Shown piece after piece: positions 1 to 10,889 of a stretch of DNA of 64,000 nt (within the stretch, counting starts at the first letter, position 1; the number at the start of each line of letters is the position of its first letter). Below the pieces are notes generated by a model that saw only the letters and a program-made list of their open reading frames with translations, was not told the origin of the DNA and did no database searches. This stretch comes from Eucalyptus grandis. Lineage: Eukaryota; Streptophyta; Magnoliopsida; Myrtales; Myrtaceae. Location of the stretch: positions 32,527,803-32,591,802 of the forward strand of contig NC_052619.1 in the NCBI RefSeq assembly GCF_016545825.1, given 5' to 3'. A program made the position numbers and the translations under genes.

Positions 1-60
1 TAGTAGCAGACTCTGAGAGTCGAACCCTGACTTGGCGGTTAAGAGGCTAGGCTTTAACTA
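1..60 (-). other. tRNA-like / SINE-like fragment at the window edge
   Basis: Read on the minus strand, positions 16-26 give GGTTCGACTCT, close to the pol III B-box consensus, with a loosely A-box-like stretch about 25 bases before it. This resembles the head of a tRNA-derived SINE or a decayed tRNA. No cloverleaf closes and the window cuts the element, so the call is tentative. Confidence 0.25.
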
Positions 61-91
61 ACGTAATTATGCGTGGGTGGGTAACAAAGGT

Positions 92-795
92 TACGTTTGG
101 TATTCAGTAAAATTCAGAATGTGATAGAATGGATATAAGAAAGATTTAAGCCAGATAAAAATATCACATGGAGAGATAGGATAAAGATGGATAAAATTAT
201 AATATTTATAATAAGAAAATTATTTGTTTGGAATAAAAAATTTATTAAATTAACAAAATTGGATTTATATTTCAATATAGTTAATATTTGAAATCTAATA
301 TAAAAATTTAAATTAATAGAAGATAAAAATTTAAATTTGTCAATTTAATATTATTTTTATTTATAAATTCGACTTTGATTCAATTTTATAATTATATTTA
401 ATATATAATATTATTTCTTGTGAGGACTTTTGTACCTATCTTCATCTAGGCGCCGTCAGAGGCTCGTACTTAAGCTCATCCCCTTCCCCAGAGTATCAGC
501 TCCATTTGCTCTTCATCATGACTCGTTTCATCGTGCAATACGTTGGCTGGGTCCGCCTCTTTTCAAGGCCCAGCTAACGTAAAATAAAAGGAAAAAAGAA
601 GTAAAAAAAGTCGAAAAGTAAAGGAGAAAAGAGTGGGGCTGTCCGAGGATTTAAAAGCCAGGAGAGAGAGAGAGAGCCGAAGCCCCCTACCGGCAAGGAG
701 AGGAGACAGATCAAGCGATGATTCAACGGTCAAACATTTTCGAAATTGGCTCAAATTTTAATATGTTGTTCGTGAGACAGAGACGTAGAAATTGA
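92..795. repeat. Promoter-distal repeat R, copy 1
   Basis: About 700 bases that recur at 2138-2805, with a shorter match at 43220-43385. The shared parts include an AT-rich half and then a block with the words GGCTGGG...CCAGCTAAC followed by an A/G-rich run (AAAGGAGAAAAGAGTGGGGC). In the other two places R lies upstream of a lectin receptor kinase 5' end, so copy 1 probably marks the promoter side of a further kinase copy left of the window. TG...CA ends flanking a retroelement interior were not found, so I do not call R an LTR pair. Confidence 0.6.
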
Positions 796-1394
796 TTAGT
801 GCTAATCTACAGCTGTATTCAACATGTTACTCTTTTCAAAATACTATTTTTAGTGATTGTTCCAGCTCTAATATCAATAAATAGTCATATGCTTAGAACC
901 AAGGAAAATGAAGTTAGTTTTTTTGCAAGTATGCCTTCTCACAATAGGCAAACTTCTTGTTCAAGCCTTTTAGGAACAGTCTTTTAACAACAAACTACTC
1001 AAAATTTTAATTCAGAGCATAGAAACATTCAAGAGTGCTAGGATGATAACAACTCTAGCTATCCAAGCTGTATTCCTCAGAGGATTCTATCAGGTTGGAG
1101 AAGAAAAAGTGTTTTTAGAGAGACATTGAGAATTTTTCAAAAAACATTCACTTTACTTCATGGGACTTTATGTATTTTTTTACTTCTTTAGGAGTTTGTT
1201 GAATAAAATGTCGAATAGAGCAAATGGAAGAAAATAATGAGACAGGTTTAGCAAAAACAAAATAGGGGTTTGAGGAGTTGAGTTTCAGAAATCTTGATTT
1301 CATCACTAAGAGAGACTTCATAAAGATAGTCAATCTTAATAGTATTTGGCATACGAAAGTCTGAGAAGGATGAGGAAGATGGGGTGAACTTCTT
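796..1394. other. Stretch without a recognisable gene
   Basis: This stretch separates repeat R copy 1 from the kinase fragment. It holds only short open frames with no familiar domain and no counterpart elsewhere in the window. It could be unique intergenic DNA or an eroded insertion. Confidence 0.4.
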
Positions 1395-2045
1395 GTTCAG
1401 CCTCGTGTCGCCTTCATAGATCATGTCCGTGGCCTGCTGGTCAAACCGAGATATGTTGAAGGAAAGAGAATAGCCTTATCGAAGCGACATTCGGAAGGAC
1501 AAGAAGAGAAGGAAGTGGCGCAACGAGCCCTTCAATTCCGAATAGATGGCCATGGCGATATAGAGAGAGAGAGAGATGATGTGAAAATTGAGTTTCGAGA
1601 CATGCAGTGACGGTTAGATTATGCTGTCCATGGTCTCGAAACAAGATCAGTCCTTGATGCTCAAGTTTCGGCCACAATGATTTGTTGACTTTCGTGAGGC
1701 TTCATTTGAAGGTGAAGCCAGAGCGGATAATCTAAACAACGCACCGATCTTTCCAGACCGATCATCATCCCCAATACAACGGCGAAAATAACGACATTAT
1801 AGGATTAAATAACGATGTAGTCAACGAGGGCAGAGCTCCATTTGTCCTATCCTAAGATGAGCTCACACTCGGAGCTCCTCTTTCCTCGTTCGGAAACAAA
1901 TTTAATTCAATCGGTCAACTGTTGAAGTGAGCTGGCGGGATTGGGGAGACTTCAAAAGAAAATGCGTTCACATTATGTGATTGGGTCTAAAACTCCGGAC
2001 AAAGCATTGAGGATACGTGCGAACATGCTGGCATCTAACTCTTCA
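1395..2045 (-). pseudogene. 5' fragment and promoter of an L-type lectin receptor kinase
   Basis: The + strand here matches 41505-42050 almost base for base with small indels, so it is the start of a paralogue of the intact kinase at 39703-41661. The minus-strand reading corresponds to the signal peptide and roughly the first 50 residues of the lectin domain. The match carries on through the GA-rich 5' leader and about 350 bases of promoter. The coding part is frame-disrupted: a match to the gene start around 1550 is followed by a different frame. The rest of the lectin domain, the membrane segment and the kinase are absent, because homology stops near 1395. It cannot encode a receptor and is a remnant of a tandem array. 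Confidence 0.85.
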
Positions 2046-2137
2046 ATTATTCAATGAAAGCTCGTATCGTCACACAACAAAAACTGAATTTTGAAGTCAG
2101 AATAAAATTCGGGATATAATAGAATTTATCATATTCT

Positions 2138-2805
2138 GCGTTTGATACCTACTCTAGACATGAACAAAGTTAGATATAAGGAGAATATAAGCCAAATAAA
2201 AATATCTCATGAAGAGGTGTGATAAAATGTGGATAAATTTTTTTATATCTATGATAGGAATTTTTTTCATAAATAATAAATTTATTAAATTAGCAAAATT
2301 GGATTTATATTTCAACATAAATAATATTTGAACTCTAATACAATACACTTAAATTAATAAAAATAAAAATTTAATTTTTAGTTTAATATTATTTTTATTT
2401 ATATATTCGACTTTGATTCAATTTTATATAATATAAATTTAATATATAATATTGTTTCTTGTGATGAGTTTTGTGCAAGCTTCATCTAGGCGCCCTCAAG
2501 GATCGTACTTAAGCCCATCCCCTTGTCCACGGATTACCGGCTCCATTTGTTCTGCATTTCGACTCGTTTCATCGTGCATAATTTTGGCTGGGCCCGCTTC
2601 TTTCCGGGGCCCAGCTAACATGTAATAAAAAGAAAAGGAAAGTTGAAAGAAGTCGAAAAGTAAAGGAGAAAAGAGTGGGGCTGTTCGTGGAGTAAAAATG
2701 TAGGACAGAGAAAGAGATGCTTGGGCGATGATTCAACTGTCGACCATTTTCAAAATTGGCTCGAATTTCAATGTGTTATTCGTGAGATCAAGACCTATAA
2801 GTTGA
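2138..2805. repeat. Promoter-distal repeat R, copy 2
   Basis: Second copy of the 92-795 repeat, in the same orientation. It directly follows the promoter of the kinase fragment, in the same order seen downstream of 42000. The two copies diverge abruptly after the shared word GTTGATT near 2805. Confidence 0.65.
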
Positions 2806-3889
2806 TTGATTTCGTTCTATAAAAACATTCTCTAAGTTATCTCCCGTAATTTATAATTGTGGTTAGATTTTCTTGCTCCATTTGTGTTAATCTACTTTTG
2901 TAATGATGAAATATTATTGTATTGTTGATGTTAACTTGTAATGTCTGACTAGATAAAAATCTTTATATATCCTACTATTTTTAGTTATTAATGCAAGTTT
3001 TTGAGCTAAGAAACTTTATGTGTCATACTAGTCTTGGTGATTAGTGAAAATTTATTGGCGGTCTGTGATTTTTCTTATATTGGGTTTTTCACGTAAAGTT
3101 CAGCATTATATATACTTATTTTGAGGTTGTATTATTAGAATGTAATGCCGGTTGTTGTTGGGGCCAAGTCAATTTTGGCCAATTTACTTTTGGGGAAAAA
3201 AAATGATCTTGCATTAGGTTAGTTTTTGATAAATTGTTATCCAGTTCTCCGCTTCACATGAATTCTCCTTAGTGAATTGTTACCGGTTCTCCTCAACACA
3301 TAACAGATTCGAACTATGCACATACAAAGAGGTAAGATTGACATAAAAGTTTTAATTAAACCAAAAATTCATTTGACGAGCTAAGTAAGGAAGGGTTTTT
3401 ATATTCACTCAATTAGAAAAAAAAGATCAAATATGGTAATTAAAACCTTACCAATCATCTTGTTAAAACCTATCAATGATGGCCCTAGTTCCATGTGTAT
3501 GGAAAGAAATTAATAAAATTAACTAAGAGCTAAAATCCTTATGAAGACTTTCTCTTACACCTTGATATTCAGGTGTTTGATTTTTTACACATCATTGAAG
3601 AATCTTTTATTTCGGTTTTTGGTACTTAAAATTCAATACCTAATTTAAAAAAAAAAAGAAGGGGTTTGGCACATTTAATGCACCTAATACTTTCTCAGCT
3701 AGAGGATCAACTGAGACGAATTGAATAATTTTAATTTTCCTTTTGCAATAACTACCACTTTGGAAAAAAAGTGGCCTTGTTGAATTTTTTTTTTAAAATT
3801 TTCTTAGTTTTATGAAACGACTCTCTAAAAAAGGAAAATACAGTATAAATGAAGGCCTTTTATTTTCTGAAAAAAAAAGGATTTGTATA
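2806..3889. other. Intergenic; part of the duplicated UBL/RIC unit
   Basis: No gene seen. From about 3430 the sequence matches 10190-10700, 21340-21700 and 51060-51190. It contains the uninterrupted form of the site that holds a SINE at 10224. The 2806-3420 part is AT-rich with no counterpart found. Confidence 0.5.
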
Positions 3890-4665
3890 AAAATTTTAAA
3901 ACTTGTCAGAAAGTGCAATTTAATGGTAAAATTTAGAAAAGTGCAAAGAAGTCTTAAAAATTGTTAATTTGGTGTAATCAAGCCCTTCCATTGACTTCGT
4001 CCAATTTGACTACATAAATGATGATATGACTTTTTTTAATTATTTTCTCTCTCATACGTGACATTGATGTGGCCAAAACAATAAGAATAAGGTTAAAATG
4101 ACGTTGTTCAGATTCAATATGATTTTTAATCTAATTATTTATTAAATTTAATTTAACAAATAATTTAATTTTGAAAAATTATATTAAAAATGAGGAAGGA
4201 AGTCAAAACGACAAAGGCCCTGACCTGCTGCCACCGCCCCACCCTAGTTGGGAAGGGCTGGCAATGGTGGGGAATGGCCGGCCACGGGCCTCGCCAAAGC
4301 CCAACAACCCTGTTGGTAATTCCCTACCCTCCTCCAGCGAGGGTAGGGCTGCAAACCTCACGTTTGGTTTCTCCCTTATTTTTAAATTTAATTTAAATAA
4401 AATTTACATTAAAGACATAATTATACCAAACTGACGTCGGCTTATTCTTATGTATCATGATTTAGGCATGCCATCACTATGTAGAGAGGAAAAATACTAA
4501 AATAAAAAGTCATAGTCAATACTTTTCATCAGCCAAGTTGGACGAAGTTAAGGAGGGACTCGATTGTATAAATTTTACAAATTTTAATAACTTAATTGCA
4601 TTTTTTATAATTTTTTGAATTTATTTACACTTTTACTCCGATTTTAAGGTTTTCAATGTAAGTAT
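3890..4665. repeat. Foldback (long inverted repeat) element, copy A
   Basis: The left end (about 3900-4010) and the reverse complement of the right end (about 4540-4660) match over roughly 130 imperfect bases. Both contain the words GTGCAA...AAG and TGACTTCGTCCAA-like motifs. The middle (4210-4350) is GC-rich and itself partly palindromic (ACCCTAG...GGGTAGGG). No transposase is present. The same structure lies before UBL copies B, D, E and G, so it is a non-autonomous TIR/foldback element or an old part of the duplicated unit. Short open frames over the centre are not believable genes. Confidence 0.6.
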
Positions 4666-4736
4666 GCCTTTTATTTGTTGTCGTTACTATTTGAGGAAGG
4701 AGAGGGAGACGGACGTGTTTTTATCGCTTTTCTCCG

Positions 4737-6790
4737 ATGGCTGGTTTGCCTTCTCAACTTCCACGTCCCATGCCTCCAAATTCTAATGAAGAAAAGGGTT
4801 CGACCAAAGAAGAGGTCCTCTCTCTCTCTCTTTCTCTCTGTGTGTGGGTATCATGTTTGTTTCGTTGTTCTTTTACTTCTCGATTTTTAGTTTTTTCATT
4901 AGTCTTTCGAGATTCTTGCTTATAACATGTTGATACTGGAAAATCAATGTGATAAGGAATTTTTCTTTTTTTCTGGGTTGCCATCCTATTTAAGGTATTG
5001 CTCGGTGAAGAAGATCTAGTTTCTAGCCAACAGAGCAAATAAAGCGATGGGGTATATCAGAAAATTGCACTTTTTTTTTTTCTATTATTTCGTTTCATAG
5101 CTAAAATTCTTAATGAAGAACAAATGGCTACGTCATTTCATGGTGGATCAGCGAATTCTTGGGCCGAGCTAGATTTGAACTAGTATAGACATATTGCCAA
5201 CAAATTTACAGCCCATCCCCATTAACAGCTTGGCCATCGACTTCGGATGAATCAATTCTAGGCTTATTGATAATCCATTAAATTTATTTGGAAAAAAAAG
5301 TTCAAAGGCTTTACGATAGACTCGTAAGATCTTGTTTCGATTACTTGCTATTTGTTCGTAAAATTCTAAACGCAAATGCACGTGTCGAACAAGTAATATA
5401 ATGATGAGAAAAAGTATCGTCCCACGGAGATCGATGATTAATAAACCAATTAAATACTAAAATAAACTAATTCTAAAATTTATCTAACAGATCAAAATAT
5501 AATTAAGAATAAATTAAAAATGAAATTTGTAGACTAAACGCAATAAGTCGATCAAATAAATATGTTAGAGCATCCGATTTCACCATAATCACTAGATATG
5601 AATTTCAGATTATTGTGGGTACAAGAACGATATCAAACATATGATAGCAGAATTTCCTAATCTATTTACTATCATATCTCTAGGTATAGCAAACCTACTC
5701 AGCTTATTAATTTACTATATCTCTATGTGAATTAAAATAAACATGAGTGCATTAAAAATTATGAATATTCCGGGCTTACAATAAGTCTTTTGGATTATCT
5801 TATCACCGAAAGCTACACAAATAACATAGTATATCTCTATCCACGTTTAATTCATGGTTATATATTATAACGAGCAATTGTATATTATCACTTCTCAGTC
5901 TCAAACATGCACATCAGATCATTCAACTAGTGGCCAGTCACTCAAAAACATTAAGCACAATAATATATAACTCACATAAATAAAATCAATTATAAAACAT
6001 AAAAATCATGAAATTCGAATCATCATGGTTAGGCTACATCGTAGCCCTAACAAAAGAAAATTAGAACATAGTAGAAGAAAAAATTGTATCAAAAGATAAA
6101 AATTCTGTCACCACTTTTGTTTTCTCTTTAAAATACTTGAAAAACTCTCAGAAGAATGAAAAACGATCTAACAAAAAAAACCTCACTGCTCTCTCCGTGT
6201 TCTCCTATTTATAGGAGATCCAAAATATCTATCTCCTAACATTTATAGATAACATTAGGAAACAAAATCAAGAATTTCCTAATTTGATATCCATCTTTCA
6301 CTACTTTTTATTTATTTGAATTCCTGATAGTTACCATTCTTTTCTTTATCCTCTCTATATCTTATTATTCTGCATAAACAAGGAAAATTCAAATAATTAA
6401 AAAGAAATCCAAATATTTTCTCGTAAATATTGCATTAATTGTTACCTAAATTGGTAAAATAACTCTATTTTTATAGAGTTATCACTGTTCAAAACAAAAA
6501 CCCTAGCTTTTTTTGAGTTTGTTCATTATAACCATGTTGATTCTATTTGCGATTTGTTGTCATCTTTGGAACATGTGTTTTTAGGTGGCATTGGTGAACT
6601 AAACTTCAAAATCACCAAGTCACTGGTCCTAAAAGCTCATATAAATTGGAGCATATCAGATCATTGATTTAGGACAGAGAGCGAATCGATGAACATATGG
6701 TCAGCAGCTTTTCTTTTGGAGGCAATCGTCTCGAAGATGGGAAAGAAAGACTAGTTGATTATGAAATCCACGGTCACCCACGCTCCATTC
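4737..6790 (+). pseudogene. UBL polyprotein copy A (exon 1 and UBL module 1 remnant)
   Basis: Exon 1 (4737-4814) reads MAGLPSQLPRPMPPNSNEEK and then about six more residues, up to a GAG|GT donor shared with copies B, D, E and G. The intron is broken by foreign DNA: its 3' part reappears at about 5276-5330. Exon 2 starts at an AG near 6585 and matches UBL module 1 of copies C and F at DNA level, but every frame is interrupted by stops. Modules 2-4 are missing, since the sequence passes into leader repeats at 6771. The copy is clearly dead. Confidence 0.7.
5345..6500. mobile_element. AT-rich insertion inside the intron of UBL A
   Basis: The UBL intron is continuous in copies H and C but interrupted here by about 1.15 kb of strongly AT-rich DNA with no open frames. 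A smaller insertion lies at about 5040-5270. The segment near 5410-5440 (AAGTATCGTCCCACGGAGA) looks like sequence from dispersed plant repeats, but no terminal repeats or target duplication could be fixed. Class unknown. Confidence 0.4.
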
Positions 6791-7260
6791 ACTTGTAACA
6801 CTAGAGTTAGGGCTTCTACTTTGATTATTCTCCGTCACCCACGCTCCATTGTAAGACTAGAGCTAGGGCTTCTACTTTGATTATTCTCGGTCACCCACAC
6901 TCCACTCCATTCACTTGTAAGACGCGTCCCTTTCTAGCAGAGCTAGGGCTTCTACTTTGATTTTTCTCTTTGCATTTCTTTGTTGCTGCTCGTGGGTTTT
7001 GACCTCAACCCATAACATGTTTACCCATGAGCGATGTGTCAATGTGTCATGGATTGATTAATCTAATGTTCCTTTATTTGTGTGAATGTGTCATGGGTTG
7101 ATTGATCTAGTGTTCCCTTATTCGTGCGATCCTTTTAAGTAGAGCTAAGTTTCCACTTTGATTTTTCTAATCATTTTATCTCAACCCATAAACATTTTTA
7201 GTTGGGTCGATTGATCTAGTGTTCCATTACTCATGCGGCTCTAGTTAGTCACACTCGCAA
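6771..7260 (+). repeat. Tandem copies of the UBL gene leader
   Basis: Three units of about 60-75 bases at 6771-6968 share the words CACCCACGCTCCATT and AGGGCTTCTACTTTGAT. From 6950 the sequence resembles the 5' leader and exon 1 start of UBL C (16499-16620), including GCATTTCTTTGTTGCTGCT and ACATGTTTACCCATGAG. Two further units carrying ATGTGTCATGG follow at 7030-7130. This is a decayed local amplification of the UBL 5' end. Confidence 0.5.
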
Positions 7261-7469
7261 GGATCAGAGAGAAACTCTAGAAAGATTTTATTTCTTGTAA
7301 GGCAGATACGAATAAAGGAAGCCCCCATATATATATAAGTACAAGCTCAATTGTAGCCATATATCTCTCCTCAATTTGATGGTAAATATTATATCTCTCT
7401 ATCTACCTAGCTACTTGCATTTATTATAAGATCGTATAGTTACTGTATCGATTTAAGGGTCACTCAATC

Positions 7470-8100
7470 ATGGCTTCATTCAAAAATCCTCTGGATCATG
7501 TCACTTCCCAGACCGTAATATATTAGTTTGAATTCCACTACTACATTTCGTAGAACTTCAAGTCAATCCACTAAGACTTTTACGGACAAACAATAGTTTG
7601 ATGGTACGGTTGTGCTCAAAGCTTTACCAGCTACTTCCTCATCTTAACTTCCACGCTCCGTGCCTTCAAATTCTGACAGTGAAGAGAGTTTGACCAAAGA
7701 AGAGGTTCTCTCTCGGTGGGATCTCATGTCTTGTTTTTCCCCATCTTGTTGTAATTGGAAAATTAGTGCGATCGAGAATTATTTTATTCTTTTTTGTTGC
7801 CGTTCCATTTAAGATATTGCTTGGTGAAGATCTAGTTTCAAGCCAATGTTTAAATTTATTTGGACAAAAATTCAAAGGCTTTGTGATAGACTTCATCTAG
7901 TTTTGGTGCCATAGGTGATTCTAGTCTTGGAGAGACCATGAAAGCTAATAGAAACTGGGGCATATCCAAGCATTAATTTAGGACAAGGAACAAATCGATG
8001 ATGAACATAATCAACCTTTTTTTTTTCTTGAGGCAATTGTCTCGAAGATGGAAAAAAAAAAGACTAGTTGATTATGGAATCTACGGTCTCTCACGCTCCA
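7470..8100 (+). pseudogene. UBL polyprotein copy H (exon 1 and UBL module 1)
   Basis: Exon 1 (about 7470-7704) matches copy C exon 1, including AATTCCACT, GTAGAAC and GCTACTTCCTCATC. It ends GAAGAG|GTTCTC at a conserved donor. The intron (7705-7914) keeps the usual landmarks, and exon 2 starts after ATAG near 7915 with a UBL module 1 remnant to 8100. Frameshifts and stops break all parts, and modules 2-4 are absent. It sits directly behind copy A, so A and H are two truncated neighbours. Confidence 0.65.
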
Positions 8101-8104
8101 TTTA

Positions 8105-8535
8105 CTTGTAAGACACGCCCCTTTGTGGCAAAGCTAAGGCTTCTACCTTGATTTTTCTCTTTGCATTTCTTGATTGCTACTTGAGAGCTTTGATCTCAAC
8201 CTTAACATGTTTACCCATGAACAATGTGTCAATGTGTCATGAGATCTCAACCATAACATGTTTACCCATGAGCAATGTGTGAATGTGTCATGCGTCGATT
8301 GATCTAATGTTCTTTTATTTGTGAGAATGTATCGTGGTTCGAGCTCAACCGTAACATGTTTACCCATGAGCAATGTGTCAATGTGTCATGCATTGATTGA
8401 TCTAATGTCCCCTTATTTGCGAGAATGTATCACGGTTCGATTGATTTAGTGTTCCCTTATCCGTGTGCCCTTTCTAGTAGATCTAGGTTCCACTTTGATT
8501 TTTCTAATCATTTTATCTCAACCCATAGGCATGTT
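8105..8535 (+). repeat. Tandem leader repeats after UBL H
   Basis: Units of about 80-115 bases share TAACATGTTTACCCATGA and AATGTGTCATG (8207-8234, 8256-8290, 8351-8381). They match 7010-7130 and the UBL C leader. A minus-strand open frame over this array is only repeat translation. Confidence 0.55.
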
Positions 8536-8787
8536 TAGTTTAGTTGGGAATCAAATCATTTTATTTGTTCCTTTGAGCTTTGCCCGAAAAACATGTGTGT
8601 ACAAATAAAGAATCTTGAATCTTAAAAGTTAGTTTAGAACTCTCTTCCTAAGTGACGTGGAACATGCGCTCCCTCTCTGCGCATATTCAAGGCATGAGGC
8701 GTGAGGTGCGGACGCACTACCATCCCTCCTCCCCGTGCATTGCCACCTGGGCCGTCATAGAAAGAGGAGGTTAAGCAGTGACCATAC

Positions 8788-8926
8788 CAAACTCAGGGCA
8801 TTGGCAGAGGCACGTTCTCATCCGATGCGAGCGGCGTGCTTTACATTTGTGGGAAACCCAATTTGCAATTTGTAGTCCTTTTGTTGTCTGTGCAATTCAA
8901 AATACGGAACTCTTATGAATTGAAGT
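8788..8926 (-). pseudogene. RIC-like CRIB exon, copy 1 (stop in the CRIB core)
   Basis: On the minus strand this reads LQIGFPTNVKHAARIG, then a TGA (8818-8820) where related copies have Trp, then ERASANALS. The pattern IGFPT(N/D)VKHxAxIGWxG is the plant CRIB motif by which RIC proteins bind active ROP GTPases. Exon borders follow those at 19968-20108: an AG before about 8926 and a GT donor just below 8788. The C-terminal exons of this copy are missing. The nonsense change at a conserved position makes it a pseudogene. Confidence 0.6.
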
Positions 8927-9329
8927 CTGCAAGTATCATCGGTTGTCAAGCGCTTAAGAACAAGCATGATTATCTATGTTTGTCTGCGCTAAATGCTTTG
9001 AATTAAGGTGGTGCGATTTCAATTAAATTTCCTGATTTATGTGACAGTAATTTTCTTGTCACGGGACTTCAAATAGATGAGGATTCAAATACTAATTGCT
9101 CTACTGCTAACTTTATACCCAGCCGGTGATAAATTTCTCCGATTTATCATTGGCGCCGACATGCTACTTAACTCAGACTCGAAATGGAAAGCAAGCAGAG
9201 TCAAGACGTACCGAATATATGCGAAATACATCTCATGCCTTTGAGGCAGAGCCTGTACTTTTGTCGTCATTTCCTCTGCGACGGTCGGTTCTAGGTGCAG
9301 TAGAATGTACGTATTTTATACGGGTGTTG

Positions 9330-9919
9330 AAAAATCGGGAAATTAGGTTCTTTTTTTTTTTTTTTTAATCAAAGGAGAACTTCAGGTTTTAGAAAGTCAC
9401 GATTAAGTTTCAAGCTCGGCGTTGGTTGAATTCTAAACTTAAGGTACTTGTTGTCTATTTGGAGTGATCTTATCTTATCTTTTTCTTTTTTTTTTTTTTT
9501 TTCAAATCTTGGGACGTTGGCATTTCAAATTGTTTAACCTCAAGCAACTAAGACTTTCACAACATATGAAAAGTTGACGCAAAAGTTTACATAATTTCTT
9601 CATAATTATTTTAAAATTTAAATAATATTTAAGATTTTGGTAGGAAGGAAAGAAAATTTAGCTTCTGTTTAAAAATGCCAAAATAAACACGGATTATATT
9701 TGATTCCATGATAAATGATAGATTACTGTAAAAATCTGCAATTGAAATTAGAATTAGAATTAGAATTTGAACTAAAATAGGAATCGGAATTAAGATCAGA
9801 ATCATAATGACTAACTTCTACTTATTCCATATCCATATATGTAAATGATACATATAAATTAGTATTTACATAAGTAAAATTTATTGGAACAAAAAATCCG
9901 TATAATTTCGTAATTATCG

Positions 9920-9955
<36 letters not shown>

Positions 9956-10190
9956 TAACAATAATGTTATTCTTCAACGATAAAATCAAAATTTTTTTTT
10001 TTACTGCTTGTGACACTTGTCTGACAATCTAAATTAGTGCTGAAAGTTAACCATTTTGCACTTGATGGGAATAATTTTGTTCGACAACTCTTACTAAGAT
10101 TGACTTAAAAGTCTCAATTAAACCAAAAAGTCTAATTTTTTTATGACCAAAAAAAAAAAACGAAGGGGTTTTTAAATTCATTCAATTAAA
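9330..10190. repeat. Duplicated-unit spacer, copy 1
   Basis: AT-rich spacer matching 20520-21210 and 50310-51000, with landmarks such as GGTTTTAGAAAGTC, CGGCGTTGGTTGAATTC and AATTGAAATTAGAATT. No gene is seen in any copy. It lies between the RIC-like CRIB exon and the foldback element. Confidence 0.6.
9922..9953. repeat. (AC)n microsatellite
   Basis: Sixteen AC units. The equivalent positions in the other two spacer copies (about 21108 and 50858) have no AC array, so it expanded in this copy alone. Confidence 0.95.
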
Positions 10191-10223
10191 AAAATGGTAA
10201 TTGAAACCTTGCCAATCATCTTG

Positions 10224-10439
10224 TTTTTTTATTTTTTGGTCAATCCTACTCTATTCCTACTCTACACTCACTCTCAGACTTTTGTCTTACCTCTTGCAGG
10301 GCGTGGGAGTCGAAACCCGAGTCGAAACCCACTCTTGAAACTTACGCGTCTCCACCCCATCCCCCCTGAGAAGGTGAGGATTTGAACCCTCACCTCCCCC
10401 TTCCATTTGGAAGGGTGGCCCTGGGGCGAATCCCAGTGG
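10224..10439 (-). mobile_element. tRNA-derived SINE with a 15-bp target duplication
   Basis: A 216-bp insertion is flanked by perfect direct repeats of TTGCCAATCATCTTG (10209-10223 and 10440-10454). It starts with a T-rich run, which is the poly(A) end of a minus-strand element. On the minus strand it carries GGTTCAAATCC (10378-10388), a near-perfect pol III B box. The homologous places at about 3440-3470 and 51095-51125 lack it and represent empty sites. A-tail, long target duplication and B box together mark a tRNA-derived SINE mobilised by LINE machinery. Confidence 0.85.
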
Positions 10440-10889
10440 TTGCCAATCATCTTGTTAAAACCTATAAATAATGACCCTAAGAAATTAATAACATTAAGTG
10501 AGAGCTACAATCCTTATGTCAAGTTAGTTGCTCAAAAGACTTTCTCTTTACACTTTGCATCTTCATCTATTCGAGGTTTTTACATATTATTGAAGAACCT
10601 TCTATTTCTATTTTCGGCACTGAAAATTCAATACTCAATTTTTTTTTTTTGGTCCGGCACATCTTACACACCTAATATTTTGGCAGCTAGAGGATCAATT
10701 GAGACATAATAAATAATAAATAATTTTCTTTTTGCGATAATTACCACTTTGGAAAAAAGTGGCCCTGCTGAAATTTTCTTTTTATTTTCTTAGTTTTGTG
10801 AAACAACTCTCTGAAAAGGAAAAAAAAAAAAACATGGTACAAATGAAGGCCTTATATTTTCTGACAAAAAAGGGGATATGCACACTATA

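Noticed and set aside
92..2805. The two R repeats as LTRs of an element carrying kinase sequence
   Set aside because: No TG...CA ends, primer site or target duplication, and R copy 3 shows that R belongs to the kinase upstream region.
4171..4434. Two overlapping plus-strand frames
   Set aside because: They cover the GC-rich palindromic centre of a foldback element and are not conserved as frames in the other copies.
8143..8373. A 76-codon minus-strand frame with internal repeats (HCSWVNML)
   Set aside because: It is translation of the leader tandem repeats on the non-coding strand.
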